Positions 21,481 through 32,400 of a stretch of 64,000 bases of DNA are shown here, piece by piece. How positions within the stretch are numbered: the first letter of the stretch is position 1; each line of letters begins with the position of its first letter. The position numbers were made by a program, and so were the translations under genes. The notes beneath the pieces were generated by a model. The model was given only the letters and a program-made list of their open reading frames with translations. It did no database searches and was not told where the DNA came from. The stretch comes from Rhynchopus euleeides (lineage: Eukaryota; Euglenozoa; Diplonemea; Diplonemida; Diplonemidae), in assembly GCA_963210315.1 (NCBI GenBank), contig OY723268.1, positions 620,001 to 684,000 of the forward strand. The letters run 5' to 3'.

Positions 21481-24478
21481 TCACCACGGACTAGTCGCCC
21501 GGACGACTAGTCGGGACGACGGGTGAAATGACGACGGGTGAAACGACGGGTGGCACCCGTCGACTCGACGGGTGGACCCGTCGAGTCGACGGGTGGCACC
21601 CGTCGGCACGACGGGTGAACCTGCTGAAACGACGGGTGTTCCAGCCATTTCCTGTTGATATGGGCCAATTTCCATTGAAAACTAGGGGAGTACCTTGCAT
21701 GGCATCAGGTTATTTTTCACGCCGAACTATCTTCCCTGCACAGACCCACCCCCCCATTACTTTCCATTTACAATTCCTAGTTGGTGAAGGGGCTGCCCAC
21801 CGGTGGACCACCAGGAGGGGGGTGAGCCATCCAGGTGGGCAGGGGGCCTGGGGGTGGGGCCTCAAAACAACTCCCTCCCACGACGTCACTCCGCTCTCGA
21901 GGACAAACAAAATCACCTACGTACCTGAACTGCCAAACACCCCCCCCCCTCACTTACGGGTGCGCGGATCTCATGTGCTCGTCGCGCTTTACAGTGGTTT
22001 TAAAGAGCTCGAAACAAACACAGCAACGCTTTTTCAGCACGCGCGAATGGTGACTGAGGTAGTGCTGGCTCAGTCCCTTCGGTTGTCCGTTTGCCGCACT
22101 CCTGGCATGTGACAGTGCAGGTCTGACACGGCGCGTTGTTTTGTGGCCGATGTGCAGCATCATAATGCGCAAACAGTGCTTCTCTCGTGTGGGCAACTTT
22201 GGAGCACACAATGCAGATATGCTGCTGCACAGGCACTGTACCGGATGGCGTTGGTTCTGGCACTTCTGGCACATCCTCGCTGTTGCCCCAGGATTTGGAC
22301 TTGCAGATGCATGCGAGCAGCGTTGCCTTTGGAGTGGTGTTTTCCGGGTCGCCCAGAAATTGTTGGCCCCATCGCCCCCTTTTTGTGACGTGAGATCCAA
22401 GGCCGAGGGACTCGAGTCTCCGCTGCAGTGCTGCCGTTGCTCCCTTCCAACAAGCGTTCCTCGCAGTGACACGGCGGCAAAGCTTTATCGCGCCGAACTT
22501 CAGGAGGGTCGGTTGGTCCAGCAGGCCGCACCCCTTGCCTTTGGTCCTCTGCATTTCGAAGAGCAGCAGGTCCCGTTCGGCGGTCTGCTGCGATGTCACC
22601 CTCAGGGCATGGCGTTTGGAGACGCCATTCCCCCTCTCCAGTTCCTCGTCACTCAGGGCGAGGGGGTGTGCATCTTCTGGATCAAACCAGTGGCTCATCG
22701 AATATGGATATATGTAACACCACGCCCCTCGGATGTTCTCCCAGGTGACACCCACTCCAGGACAAACACAAGGATGTGCATTGCGATGAGCGAGAAGATG
22801 AACTCTTTCGCGCACTTTCCCTCCTGGTGGTACTTGATGGGGATGTCGTTGTAGCGGAAATGCACAAGCATTTCCATTACAATACAGAGTAGATGCTGCA
22901 CCCCTTCGTCTTGGCAATGGTGAGTAAGCGACTCAGAACATCTCTGACCTGGTTTCCCGTCATGTTGGAACACGTTGAGCTGCCAAGGACAGCCTTCTGC
23001 ACGGCAGGTCCATCAGGCAAGATCTCTGCGAGTATTGCGATGAACCCGTTTATGTCGTGCAGGGGGTGTGATCGTGTACGCTGTGGAGGTGAACACCCCT
23101 GCGTACAGGCTCTCAAACCCAGCTTCATGAAGTTCCTGGATGCTAGCCCTGTGGCAGGCGTGGAGCTGTTTCAACCAGTCATTTCGTGGTGTGGTACAAA
23201 ACGCGCTCCTGTGCGAAGATGACCCCATCTTACTAAATGCCGACCACAGCTCAAGATGGTCCCCTGCTACCCTAAGCAGGCGAGCCGAAACATCACGTTC
23301 GCCTTTTCGAAAACCCCTCTCTGCACTCTTGCGATTTGCTTCAGGAAGTTGAACGTGAACCACGTTCTGTACTCATCCTTCTGCTAATCGGCAACTGTCA
23401 CCAACCGTGTTGCGAAGGCACTGTCGAAAATTCCTACGGCCAGCCTGCTCTGCTGGGTCTTCTGTGCCTGTTTCTTCTCCGCCTCGTACAGCTTCACCAT
23501 AGCTGCAGTGCCGCGGGGCAGGCGTCGGCCATCTCCTTGAGCCCTGTCGGGTGGTCCTTCCCGTTGCTCTTCCGGAGGCCCAACCCGACAAACTCGATGT
23601 CTGACCCGCTATTGACACGGGCAGCGTACATCGTGCGACCCTCCTTCGCGGTCGACTTGCTGATCACCCCACCCCCCAGCTTCTCATACTTTTTGTACAG
23701 GGCAAGACTGATGATGGGATCAGTCGACTTGATGGTAGTATCCGCCAGCTTGCCGAGAAGCTGCTTCAGGGCCATGTGGCTCAACCCATCAGCATCACGC
23801 TCGACAACATACGTGTTGATCCAAGCACGTACAAACACCGTCATGTCCACAGCGCTGGCGAGGGCCTGCGCTGCAGTACGCTTTGCCGCTGGCATTGATT
23901 GGTGTGGCTCGTCTGGGTGGCCTGGGTGGTGATGATGGTATCTTGGGGTATCTTGGCCTGGGTGGTGATGAGGGTACGGTATCTTGGAGACTGCCTTGTG
24001 GGTTGTGCAAGGGTTGGGGGCTGGGGCGAAAATTTGCCTGGCAGAATAGTGATCACCTTCATGAAGTAGGTTGCTCTGTCAAACTGACACAGTTTGTCAG
24101 AGTCAAGATCCCTCGAACAATGAAAATCCACGAGAACAGCCGTCGCACATGCACTTGAGGCCCCATCACCAACTAGGAATTGTAAATGGAAAGTAATGGG
24201 GGGTGGGTCTGTGCAGGGAAGATAGTTCGGCGTGAAAAATAACCTGATGCCATGCAAGGTACTCCCCTAGTTTTCAATGGAAATTGGCCCATATCAACAG
24301 GAAATGGCTGGAACACCCGTCGTTTCAGCAGGTTCACCCGTCGTGCCGACGGGTGGCACCCGTCGACTCGACGGGTCCACCCGTCGAGTCGACGGGTGCC
24401 GCCTGTCGAGTTTTCACCCGTCGTCCCGACTAGTCGACCCCACCCGTCACTGCCCGACTAGTCCGTGGTGGTGTTGGG
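21481..24478. mobile_element. 3.0-kb transposon with ~310-bp inverted repeats made of CGTCGACTCGACG hairpins
   Basis: Both ends contain CACCACGGACTAGTCG, ACTAGTCGGGACGACGGGTG, stacked CCCGTCGACTCGACGGGT-type palindromes, and then a shared unique segment (CCAGCCATTTCCTGTTGATA through CAATTCCTAGTTGGTGA). The arms are 21481-21797 and 24165-24478 in opposite orientation with very few differences. The interior carries a decayed minus-strand gene (21954-23895). It lies wholly inside the 7-kb element; a target duplication is not clear (at most GT). Confidence 0.8.
21954..23895 (-). pseudogene. Decayed or multi-exon transposon gene with C-terminal C2H2 fingers
   Basis: From ATG 23895 (MPAAKRTAAQALASAVDMTV) coding character moves through several frames down to a stop at 21954. 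Successive pieces are ~133 residues (23895-23494); HACHRASIQELHEAGFESLY; NGFIAILAEILPDGPAVQKA; MEMLVHFRYNDIPIKYHQEG; then a long piece ending in zinc fingers. The fingers are CIVCSKVAHTREALFAHYDAAH-like at 22143-22220, CQECGKR...HYLSHH, and CCVCFELF...HMRSAH. The second is split by a one-base change near 22080. Shifts may be introns or decay; some candidate splice sites exist (GAGTGG/GTGTCA near 22747). The family is not identified; a transposase with DNA-binding fingers is the natural guess. Confidence 0.5.
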
Positions 24479-24654
24479 GGGAGCCCCCCCCCCCCCCCCC
24501 CCCACCAGCAAAAAAACACGAACACAAACCAATCACAACAAATCACAACAAATCGCAACAAATCACAACAAATCACAACAAATCACAACAAATCACAACA
24601 AATCACAACAAATCACAACAAATCGCAACAAATCACAACAAATCACACCTTGTC

Positions 24655-25192
24655 GTCAGCTGATTGAGGGTGTGATATGAGGGTTCTATCCAACAAGGAT
24701 ATCAAGGCGGCACTTTCAAAGTCCTGCCAAGGACAGCGCCACGTGGGTGTGTGCTTCTGATATATGTTATGTCATCATGTGAACCCTCCCCAGCGTGTGC
24801 CAACATCCCTGACACGCTCACGAAAAGCATGACACGGAGAAAACAGGTGCCGAAACAACCTGCCGAGCACACGGGTGGTGCCACGTTGATCCACGCAGCG
24901 ATCTCCCATGACAGGAAGCCTTGTCGCCACGGCAGAGTGCCGCAGACTGTGGGAGAGGTGTCGCCAGTCACCTTGAGGTTGCAGTGTGTCATCAGGCTAA
25001 GACCCGTGCCCTCTTCACCTCCCCTGTTAGGTTGCTCCCATATCGTTGCCTGCTTTGGGGCCTGAAGGACATAGGGGTCCAGCAGGCACTTGAGCATCGC
25101 AAGGCATGAGTGGCTGTTTCAAACTCCTGGTGCAAGCACCCGTCATGGTCTGGGGAAGCCCTCCCAGGTAGTTTAACGTCTTGCCCAGGACA
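24655..25192 (+). repeat. Subterminal direct repeat, right copy
   Basis: Partner of 18345-18893, same orientation. Its end (read in reverse: GTCCTGGGCAAGACGTTAAA) matches the point where the last satellite unit at 60637 diverges from the others. Confidence 0.85.
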
Positions 25193-25344
25193 CCTTGTCA
25201 CAACAAATCACAACAAATCACAACACGTCACAACAAATATCAGTGAAAAATGTTGTGATTTGTTGTGATCGGGTGTGATTCGTTGTGATTTGTTGTTTTT
25301 TTCCCCTGCCTGATTACCCCAGTAAGTGAGATAGACAGACGGGC

Positions 25345-25600
25345 ACACGCTATATCGGGGGTCTGGGGGGCGTGAGCCCCCCAGCCGCCGGAGGCCACGG
25401 TAGTGAACATCTGTTCGTGTGGGCGAACAGATTCTGTGTGAGTTGGCTGCGTCCTGAGGCGACTGGAGTGGTTGGATCCCCCGACCTGATGGGATTCGAA
25501 GGACTTGAGTACGAGACATGCGCCACAGGGGGGTCTGGGGGGCGGAGCCCCCCAGCCGCCGGAGGCCACGGTAGTGAACGTCTGGCTGTTGGCTGCAAAA
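25345..25600 (-). repeat. Two copies of the CCGGCGGCTGGGGGGCTCC hairpin repeat
   Basis: Two units about 160 bp apart, each with GTTCACTACCGTGGCCTCC, a GGGGGGCTCCGCCCCCC-type stem and CAGACCCCC on the minus strand. The dimer recurs inverted at 26550-26800; single units lie at 29886-29950 and 50717-50780. Confidence 0.75.
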
Positions 25601-25697
25601 AAAACGGGAAAAGGGTGGGTGTCAGGAGGACATATCCTCATCCCCCACGAGAAAACGCCTTGAAAAATTTCTGGTTTTTTTTCCAGAAATCTCTTTT

Positions 25698-25979
25698 CAT
25701 GGATATATTCAGACCTTATTCAGAGGTTCCTGCATTTAACCTCTTATTCTAAGACCTTAATTACGACGCAGGGGTCAACGTACTATTGCTGAAGATTGAA
25801 TGAAGGTCTTAACCTCTGAGTGTAAGACCTTAAAGAGGTTACACTCAGAGGTTTAAGGTCTTAATTCAGGGGATTCAGAGGTTGCGTGTTTTTTGGGCCT
25901 AAGGTCTTAATCTAAGAGGAGGAGGAGGTAGATTTGGCGAAAATTCTTCCTCTCTTATTAAGGTCTGAATACATCCATG
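25698..25979. mobile_element. 282-bp MITE with AAGGTCTTAA repeats
   Basis: Ends CATGGATATATTCAGACCTT and its near-inverse AAGGTCTGAATACATCCATG. The interior is packed with short palindromic AAGGTCTTAA/AACCTCT units. Confidence 0.6.
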
Positions 25980-26146
25980 TCTTTTTTTTTTATATAAATT
26001 TCCCCAAACCAGAAAACCGGCTTTTTCTGATTTGGAAACCTCTCAGAAAGGGCACCCTATTCCCCTGTGTGTTTTCAGTATTTTTTTGACTTTTTTGACC
26101 CCCTTTGGGGTTTTTGCTTGGCTGAGAACACTCATCCACCCAAACA

Positions 26147-27433
26147 TGTTACTGGGGGGGGGCAATTAATCGTAAGTAGTCGAATAATCGTAAGGGGGCG
26201 ATTAATTGTACAACATTTTCTGGGCCATTTATACGTAAATTTGTTTTGAATAATCGTAGGGGTTACGATTATTCACTTTTGGCCAAATTTCTGACTTTTC
26301 CCCAGAGGATCAAGCAACAGGAACAGCAGGGAACCCACTCAGGCTGTAAAAAGTGGAGAATCGGTCGTCATAGACCGGTGATTGAGTCACCCCACATGTC
26401 GGAGCACACATGCCCCGAGTTTAATGGGAAGAGAGCATGGTTTGAGGCCCCCCGCCCCCAGGTACCCTGCCAGTGAGGTGAGCCTGGGGGGGGCACCAAA
26501 ATCCTGGGGTGGCCCATACGCAACCTCAGGAAGATGGACACAGTCCAGAAACTGTACCCCACAAGGAACAGATGTCCACTACCGTGGCCTCCGGCGGCTG
26601 GGGGGCTCCGCCCCCCAGACCCCCTGGAGCCCTTCGATACCCATCAAGTCAGGGAATCCAACCACTCCAGTAGCCTCAGGCCTCAGGAGGACGCAGCCAA
26701 CTCACACAGAATCTACGCCCACAATGAACAGATGTTCACTACCGTGGCCTCCGGCGGCTGGGGGGCTCTGCCCCCCAGACCCCCCTTGTAGCGTGTGCCC
26801 ATGGCCACCCACCAGCCACGGCACCAAAAAGGTGGCCAATCGTTCACACTTCGACGCACAGTAAATGGCCCCCAATAACTCAAAAAAATTTGAGTAGAGT
26901 CACCGTGAAGAGAGTTTGAACCGTTGATGTCAAAAACGACCCTCTTGTGTGGAAGAACGACGCTGTGCCACCCCCATTTTCCTAACAAACTCGCCCCCCA
27001 AAAAAATGTATTGGGATTCCGAAATTTGGCCCAAAAATCTCACATTTAGCAGCATGCATGAACCCACAGGGTCCGACATCGGATGTCGGACCCCACCGTG
27101 TGCCCATCTGGATGACTCAAGCGCCTCACACCGGGTCCCTCCCCTCCTGGTGGCCCACCGGGGTGCTATGGCCAGTTTCCACCGGTGATGTTGCTCTGTG
27201 CACGGAATGCCGGTGAGACAGGCCGAGAATGCGACCCCTCACACCCACCCCCACCCCACCAATTGACATTCTGAACAGCAAAACGGGTAAATTTTTGCCA
27301 AAAGTGAATAATCGTAACCCCTACGATTAATCACCACCGTTGAAAAATTGTAAATTTTGGGACACCCGATTTATACAGACCGCGTCGCTAAATAATCGTA
27401 GGGGTTACAATTATTTGACCCCCCCCAGTAACA
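26147..27433. mobile_element. 1.29-kb non-autonomous element, AATCGTA ends, AACA target duplication
   Basis: Ends TGTTACTGGGGGGG ... CCCCCCCAGTAACA flanked by AACA (26143-26146 and 27434-27437). Subterminal inverted arrays contain AATAATCGTAGGGGTTACGA. The interior holds the inverted copy of the GGGGGGCTCC dimer. No coding capacity is visible. Confidence 0.6.
26550..26800 (+). repeat. Two copies of the CCGGCGGCTGGGGGGCTCC hairpin repeat, plus orientation
   Basis: Units at 26563-26627 and 26726-26787, mirror image of 25345-25600 including the spacer (AATCCAACCACTCCAGTAGC). Confidence 0.75.
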
Positions 27434-27661
27434 AACACCCCCACCCCTTGAGATGCCTGGGCGCAAGGCTTGCTGGTCGCACGCGGAGTACACCGACACG
27501 GAGCAAGGGAGAGGGATCATCCCTCAATCATCCCTCCTGTGTTTGTATGGGTACCCCCTGTTTTGTACAGTGGCAAGAATCTGACTTGCGAGGGCACTTT
27601 CTGAGCTTGCCTCATAGGGGGTAGTGCCCTGGTTTCCCTTTCCCAGGAGATGTCAGAAATA

Positions 27662-28406
27662 CAGTTGTCCAACAAACATTGGTGGGGTAAAAATGTTGGT
27701 GGGGTAAAAACATTGGTGGGGTAAAAACTAAGGTGGATTTCAGGATTTCTCAGAGCTAAGGTGGGTTATTACCCCACCAATGTTTTTAACCCACCAATGT
27801 TTTTACCCCACGGCAGCAGAACACAATGGAAATTTTTTCAGAAATGTGGTGGGTGGGGTGAGTGCCTCATACGTCGCACGGTGCCTACGCGATCACATGT
27901 GTGGTTGGGGGCGTGGGCTGGTTGGGAGGCGGGGCGTGTGGGAGGGGGCGGGGGGTTGGGGACGGCTATCTTGCAAAGCGCAGCTCTCTCATCAGCATCA
28001 GCAGAACAGCAGGTACCGACACCAGTAACCAGAAGTGTATACGCCATTGCATTCCGTACCCTGTGTCGGTACCTGCTGTTCTGCTGATGCTGATGAGAGA
28101 GCTGCGCTTTGCAAGATAGCCGTCCCCAACCCCCCGCCCCCTCCCACACGCCCCGCCTCCCAACCAGCCCACGCCCCCAACCACACATGTGATCGCGTAG
28201 GCACCGTGCGACGTATGAGGCACTCACCCCACCCACCACATTTCTGAAAAAATCTCCATTGTGTTCTGCTGCCGTGGGGTAAAAACATTGGTGGGGTAGC
28301 AACATTGGTGGGTTAAAAACATTGGTGGGGTAAAAACTAAGGTGGATTTTAGGATTTTTTGGAGCTAAGGTGGGTTTTTACCCCACCAATGTTTGTTGGA
28401 TGACTG
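27662..28406. mobile_element. 745-bp palindromic MITE with TA flanks
   Basis: Ends CAGTTGTCCAACAAACATTG and CAATGTTTGTTGGATGACTG, each bordered by TA. Tandem ACATTGGTGGGGTAAAA units lie inside each end. The two halves are near-perfect inverted copies meeting around 28022-28060, so both strands show the same open frames. TA flanks and CAGT ends suggest Tc1/mariner-type mobilisation. Confidence 0.7.
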
Positions 28407-28994
28407 TATGCGGGCTTTCGCCGAACTACAGATTTTCGCTGTTAGCCCTTTGGGGTTTTCCGAAAATCCCGAAAATCCCGCCCTGAGGTCCCTCTTATGG
28501 GTCCACCGACGGACAGAGTCGATATTATCGTGTTTTGTGCAGGAGGCAGGGGTGGGATAGTGGGTGGGCAGCCCACACATACACGGGGGATTGACTTTTA
28601 TGGATTTTTATGGAATTTTATGGATTTTTATTGATTTTTATGGATTTTTTTTGGATTTTTTTGAACCGGGCTCAGGAAACCCTGATTTATAACATCACTG
28701 CCTCCCCCCCCCCCCCTCCAACCCTGGCGACACAGGAAGCCCTGTTGTGGTGAAAAGTTTCCTGAGTTTAGCTACGCCTCACTTACAAAAAAAGATTCCG
28801 CACGAGCGGCAGTGTGATTGCGGCACCTGCGGAAAGGAGGGGAGGGATCGTTGGCGTGAACAGGTGATTTTTTTGGGATGATCTGCCGTACGCTCCTCCC
28901 TCCCCCGTTGACCTGTTTCGCTTTGAAAAAGCAAGCATGCTTTGGGCGATCGGAGTCAGGGTGAATGGTATGTGATGATCTTTTTTGAAACCAA

Positions 28995-29215
28995 CAAAGG
29001 CTGGATGTGGGGCGGGGGCCTTCCCTCAGAAAGACAGAGAAGTGACGAAGGGCAAGCCGCCTCACAACACTTGGCTGTAAAGCGACACGGTTTTGACACA
29101 CACAGCGGGTGCCTTCGCTCAGAGGTGCAGCTAAGTGAGAAACAGTGACCCGCCTCACAACACTTGGCTGCAAAGTGACACAGTTTGACACACAGTGTGG
29201 CACAGAGCGAAGACC
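28995..29215 (+). mobile_element. Two tandem copies of a small MITE (GCTCAGAAATGCAG family)
   Basis: Units run from a (C)CTTCGCTCAGA-(A/G)-TGCAG end to a CACAGAGCGAAG end, with CCGCCTCACAACACTTGGCT and CAAAGTGACACAGTTTGACA inside. Other copies in the window: 35160-35237 and 47098-47187 (reversed), and ends at 34795 and 61740-61815. Confidence 0.55.
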
Positions 29216-29440
29216 TCTCAGTACCCAAACAGAGCGGATATTCCCAAGGAACTACCGAACTAAACCGAATCAAGTAACACGGCAGCAAGGTCGGTTCTCG
29301 TGTCGTGTGGGCCTCCGGAGGGCAGGTGTGGGGCGTAATACGATGATATTTCGCTAAACCTAAAGAAAAAAAACGGAACGCGGTGGCAAATTTTTGTGGA
29401 AAAATAACGACAGGGGGGGGGGGGCAGTGTAGGCAGGCCC

Positions 29441-29577
29441 TGTATTAAACTGTATTAAACACGTTTGTATTAAACTGTATTAAACTGTATTAAACTGTAT
29501 TAAACTGTATTAAACTGTATTAAACTGTATTAAACTGTATTAAACTGTATTAAACTGTATTAAACTGTATTAAACTC
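29441..29577 (+). repeat. TATTAAACTG tandem array
   Basis: About a dozen units of the 10-mer TATTAAACTG. A second, shorter array in the same orientation lies at 30462-30517, about 1 kb away. Confidence 0.9.
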
Positions 29578-29885
29578 GGCGCTTTTTGAGTTTAGTACAA
29601 GGTACGTTTGTCACTGCAGGTACGGCACCACACAGACCCCCACACAGGAGGATTATCCATCACAGGGCCTAATCTAAGGGGGGTCGGGGGGGGGGGTCAA
29701 AGACCCCCCCCCCCGCAGTTTGGGCCCCCTGGGGGGTCACTTTTAGCGGGGGCGGGGGGAGATTTCCCTGGGGACCAGTAGGAATGGGGTCTCCTGGCTG
29801 GGGAGCATGTTCAGCCCCGGTGCAGAGCCGCCTTGAGTCTAAGAGCTGTCTGTCAAGTTCGTGCAGCAAGTCGTTGACACGTGCA

Positions 29886-29950
29886 AGGAACAGATGCTCA
29901 CTACCGTGGCCTCCGGCGGCTGGGGGGCTCCGCCCCCCAGACCCCCCCTG
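29886..29950 (+). repeat. Single CCGGCGGCTGGGGGGCTCC hairpin repeat
   Basis: Followed by GTAGCGTGTGCCTGTCTCG and AAGTCCTTGAGCG, which also follow the stem in the copy at 50717-50780. Confidence 0.75.
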
Positions 29951-30052
29951 TAGCGTGTGCCTGTCTCGCAAGTCCTTGAGCGTATGCGAGTGGCCATCTC
30001 CGCGTAGTCTCGGGCGCGCGAAGCGCGCCCGAGAAATTTGCACCTGGGAAAA

Positions 30053-30472
30053 ATGTCGGGGGGACGTCCTGCCTGCTGGAGCCACGGTGAGTTCACCGAG
30101 GCGACGAAGTGCAAGCACTGTGGCTTGCGCGCCTCGGGGAAGTCCGCATCGCGGCTCAAGAGCCACCTGCGGGGCTGCGAGAAGGCCCCCGAGGCCGTGA
30201 AGCAGAAGGCCACGGACGCCCCCACCACCACCCCGAAGAGGAAGGCCCCGGGGACTGACGGCCCAGGACCGGCGAAGCGGATGGCGCTCGGTGTTCCCCT
30301 GCCCTCAGCCAGCGAGAGGGCAATGATCGACATCGCCTGGTGTCGGTTCATCTTCAGCCGTGTTGTAGAGAACCCCTACTTCCAGGCCGGGCCCCCTCTC
30401 CAAAGAAGCGACACCCCCTCTGCCCCCATGACCTGCACACAAGGGTACTATAGTGTACAAAACCTGTATTAA
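30053..30472 (+). pseudogene. Truncated hAT-like protein: BED finger plus start of the next domain
   Basis: ATG 30053 (MSGGRPACWSHGEFTEATKC). A BED-type finger is clear: W.HGEF...KCKHCG...ASRLKSHLRGC. A basic Pro/Thr linker and a segment AWCRFIFSRVVENPYFQ follow, resembling the residues after the finger in the intact transposase at 53461. The frame then falls into the second TATTAAACTG array, so the catalytic and dimerisation parts are missing. Likely a broken transposase or a domesticated finger. Confidence 0.6.
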
Positions 30473-30517
30473 ACTGTCTTAAACTGTATTAAACCTGTAT
30501 TAAACTGTATTAAACAG
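30462..30517 (+). repeat. Short TATTAAACTG array
   Basis: Five units, some imperfect, same orientation as 29441-29577. Confidence 0.85.
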
Positions 30518-30988
30518 GATGCAGATTTTGGGGACCTGTATTATACCTACACTGGGGGGGGGGGGGGTTATGGCGGGACAGGATGGGGATGACAACCGAG
30601 GAAGACAGAGCGCTGCGAAGGAGAGGATGCCCAGGATGGATGCGGAGCGGGTGTGGGTGGGGGTCTCGCGGGGAAGGAAGGAAGGGCCCGTTAGTGCCAA
30701 GCCGCACACCCCCGACCCACCACCACCACTTCACTCCAGTCCCCTCTCCTCCTTCACGAAGGCCGCCCCATGCCATCGCATTGATTTTGTGTTGACGCCC
30801 ACGCAGCTACCTGACGTATAGACGGGGAAGCAACAAAAATATCTGCAAAAAAAATATACCCGCCATCTCCTGCAATACCCTGCAGAGGAGGACGTTTGGG
30901 AGGGCGGGGGCAAGCAAGACGTTCACACAATGAATATCTACCATGGCCGAGGTGATGGCCGCGCTCAATCCCACAGAGATAATACATA

Positions 30989-32181
30989 TGGGTTCGTTCA
31001 TAAACACCCCCCCCCCCCCAGATTGGGCCTTTTAGCCATTTTTGGGCGAAAATTGGGGAAAATCGCATTCACCACCCTCGCAACCACCCTCGAGGTGGGA
31101 AAACAGGTTCGGGGGCACTTGGGAGGCCTTTTTTCGGCCATTTTTGTGCAAAAGACCCATAATCATGAGGGGAATGTATCATTTTTCCACGCTCCATTAG
31201 GCCGTCTCTGCGACTCTCCTGCCTTCTGGTATTTACCCGGACCAGAGCACATGTCATCCACGAGGGAACCAGGGACTCCTTTGATAGGGGCTTCGTTCGT
31301 TGCGCCTCCATTGACGTCGATACAGTTGCCAGAGTTGCGCCAGAGTGTCAGACCCCTAACAAAAGTCAGAATGAACCATCAGAGTGGAGCAAATCCTGCA
31401 GTTCCTCCCCGACGTGTGGTGGTCCTACTGGCTGCGGCAGATGTTTTCACTCCGTCTGGGGGCTGCCCTCCCGAGTGTAGTAGCCACCAGTCGAATGGCC
31501 TTGTGTGACACATGTAATTGGTCGTCGAGCTGTGCAGATGATACCCGTCTTTCACCACACTCGTCCGCCACCGTCTGGTTATACCAGACAGTGTCCTTCC
31601 AAAGCTGCAATGAGCGCAGGTAGATGCCTGATTTGCGGGACCCTCATCTGTGCATCCGAATCAGCACACCGTCGAACACTGGTTCGTATCGATGTTGTCC
31701 TCTGTGAGTCGTAGTGGGTCGACCGCCGGGGCTCACCCTTGCCTCGAGAACACCCTGTACCTACGGGCATGTTACACTCTTCTGACTATCCGTCATCCCG
31801 GAACCCGTGGACGACGTGGCGTTTGCTCTCCAGGTCGAAGTCCTGTCATCTGCTGAATGATGCTCGGTGCCAGCATACCGAGACACTGACTACGACCACT
31901 CCGCGAGCAAGCTGATCCCTCATCTGTTTCGTCGAACGAAGACTTACGCCGATTTCGGCAGCTCTTTTGTGATCCGGTACCAGGCTCGCGAGAAGGTATT
32001 TTTCCCCATTTCTCATGCCAATGAGAGAGCAAAATGGACTCCTGGGTCCCCCGTGGCCCCCCCGGACCCCCCGAAGTGCAGGTGGGGGGCAGACGAGGGT
32101 GGTGAATGCGAGTATTCCCAATTTTTGGCCAAAAATGGCTAAAAGGCCCAATCTGGGGGGGGGTGTTTATGAACGAAGCCA
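30989..32181. mobile_element. 1.19-kb non-autonomous element with TA flanks
   Basis: Ends TGGGTTCGTTCATAAACACC and GGTGTTTATGAACGAAGCCA, each followed outward by TA. The inverted ends extend through CAGATTGGGCCTTTTAGCCA for about 90 bp. No gene in the interior. Confidence 0.6.
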
Positions 32182-32315
32182 TATCTTGATTCTCCGACCT
32201 TTGTTGGTTGGGTTTTTCTTTTTATTTTGGCATGGACAAGGCCCCCTGGCATTGACATGTGAGGCCTCGACCCAGGCAGGTGACGCCACACGATGTCCCC
32301 CCCAGAAGGCCGTCC

Positions 32316-32400
32316 GCTGATGGAGGATGTGATACGAGGAAAATAGCCAACAGAATATCAAGGCGGCGATTTCAAAGCCCTTCCAAGAACCAGAAGGTGT
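32316..32400 (+). repeat. Diverged copy of the 85-bp module of the 7-kb element
   Basis: GCTGATGGAGGATGTGATAC, ATATCAAGGCGGC and TTTCAAAGCCCTTCCAAG align in order with 18345-18430. Confidence 0.65.

Larger units (their letters stand above)
18260..25321. mobile_element. 7.06-kb DNA transposon with inverted ends and 6-bp target duplication
   Basis: The left end reads TGGGGTAATCAGGCAGGG, then A-run, then repeats of ACAAATCACA. The right end (25236-25321) is its reverse complement over about 75 bp with few mismatches. GTAAGT flanks both sides exactly (18254-18259 and 25322-25327). Internally: a direct repeat of ~545 bp near each end (18345-18893 and 24655-25192), each bordered by AAATCACAAC arrays; a minus-strand reading frame (20101-21234); a palindromic AT-rich block (21188-21470); and a complete second element (21481-24478). 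The ends start TG and finish CA, but the two direct repeats do not both carry the full ends, which argues against LTRs. 18894-20100 holds G-rich tracts and no gene I can support. Confidence 0.75.

Noticed and set aside
18260..25321. LTR retrotransposon
   Set aside because: TG...CA ends and direct repeats tempt, but the two repeats do not share both ends, the termini are inverted, and no reverse transcriptase, integrase or primer site is seen.
27761..28305. Mirror-image open frames on both strands
   Set aside because: Explained by the palindromic MITE.
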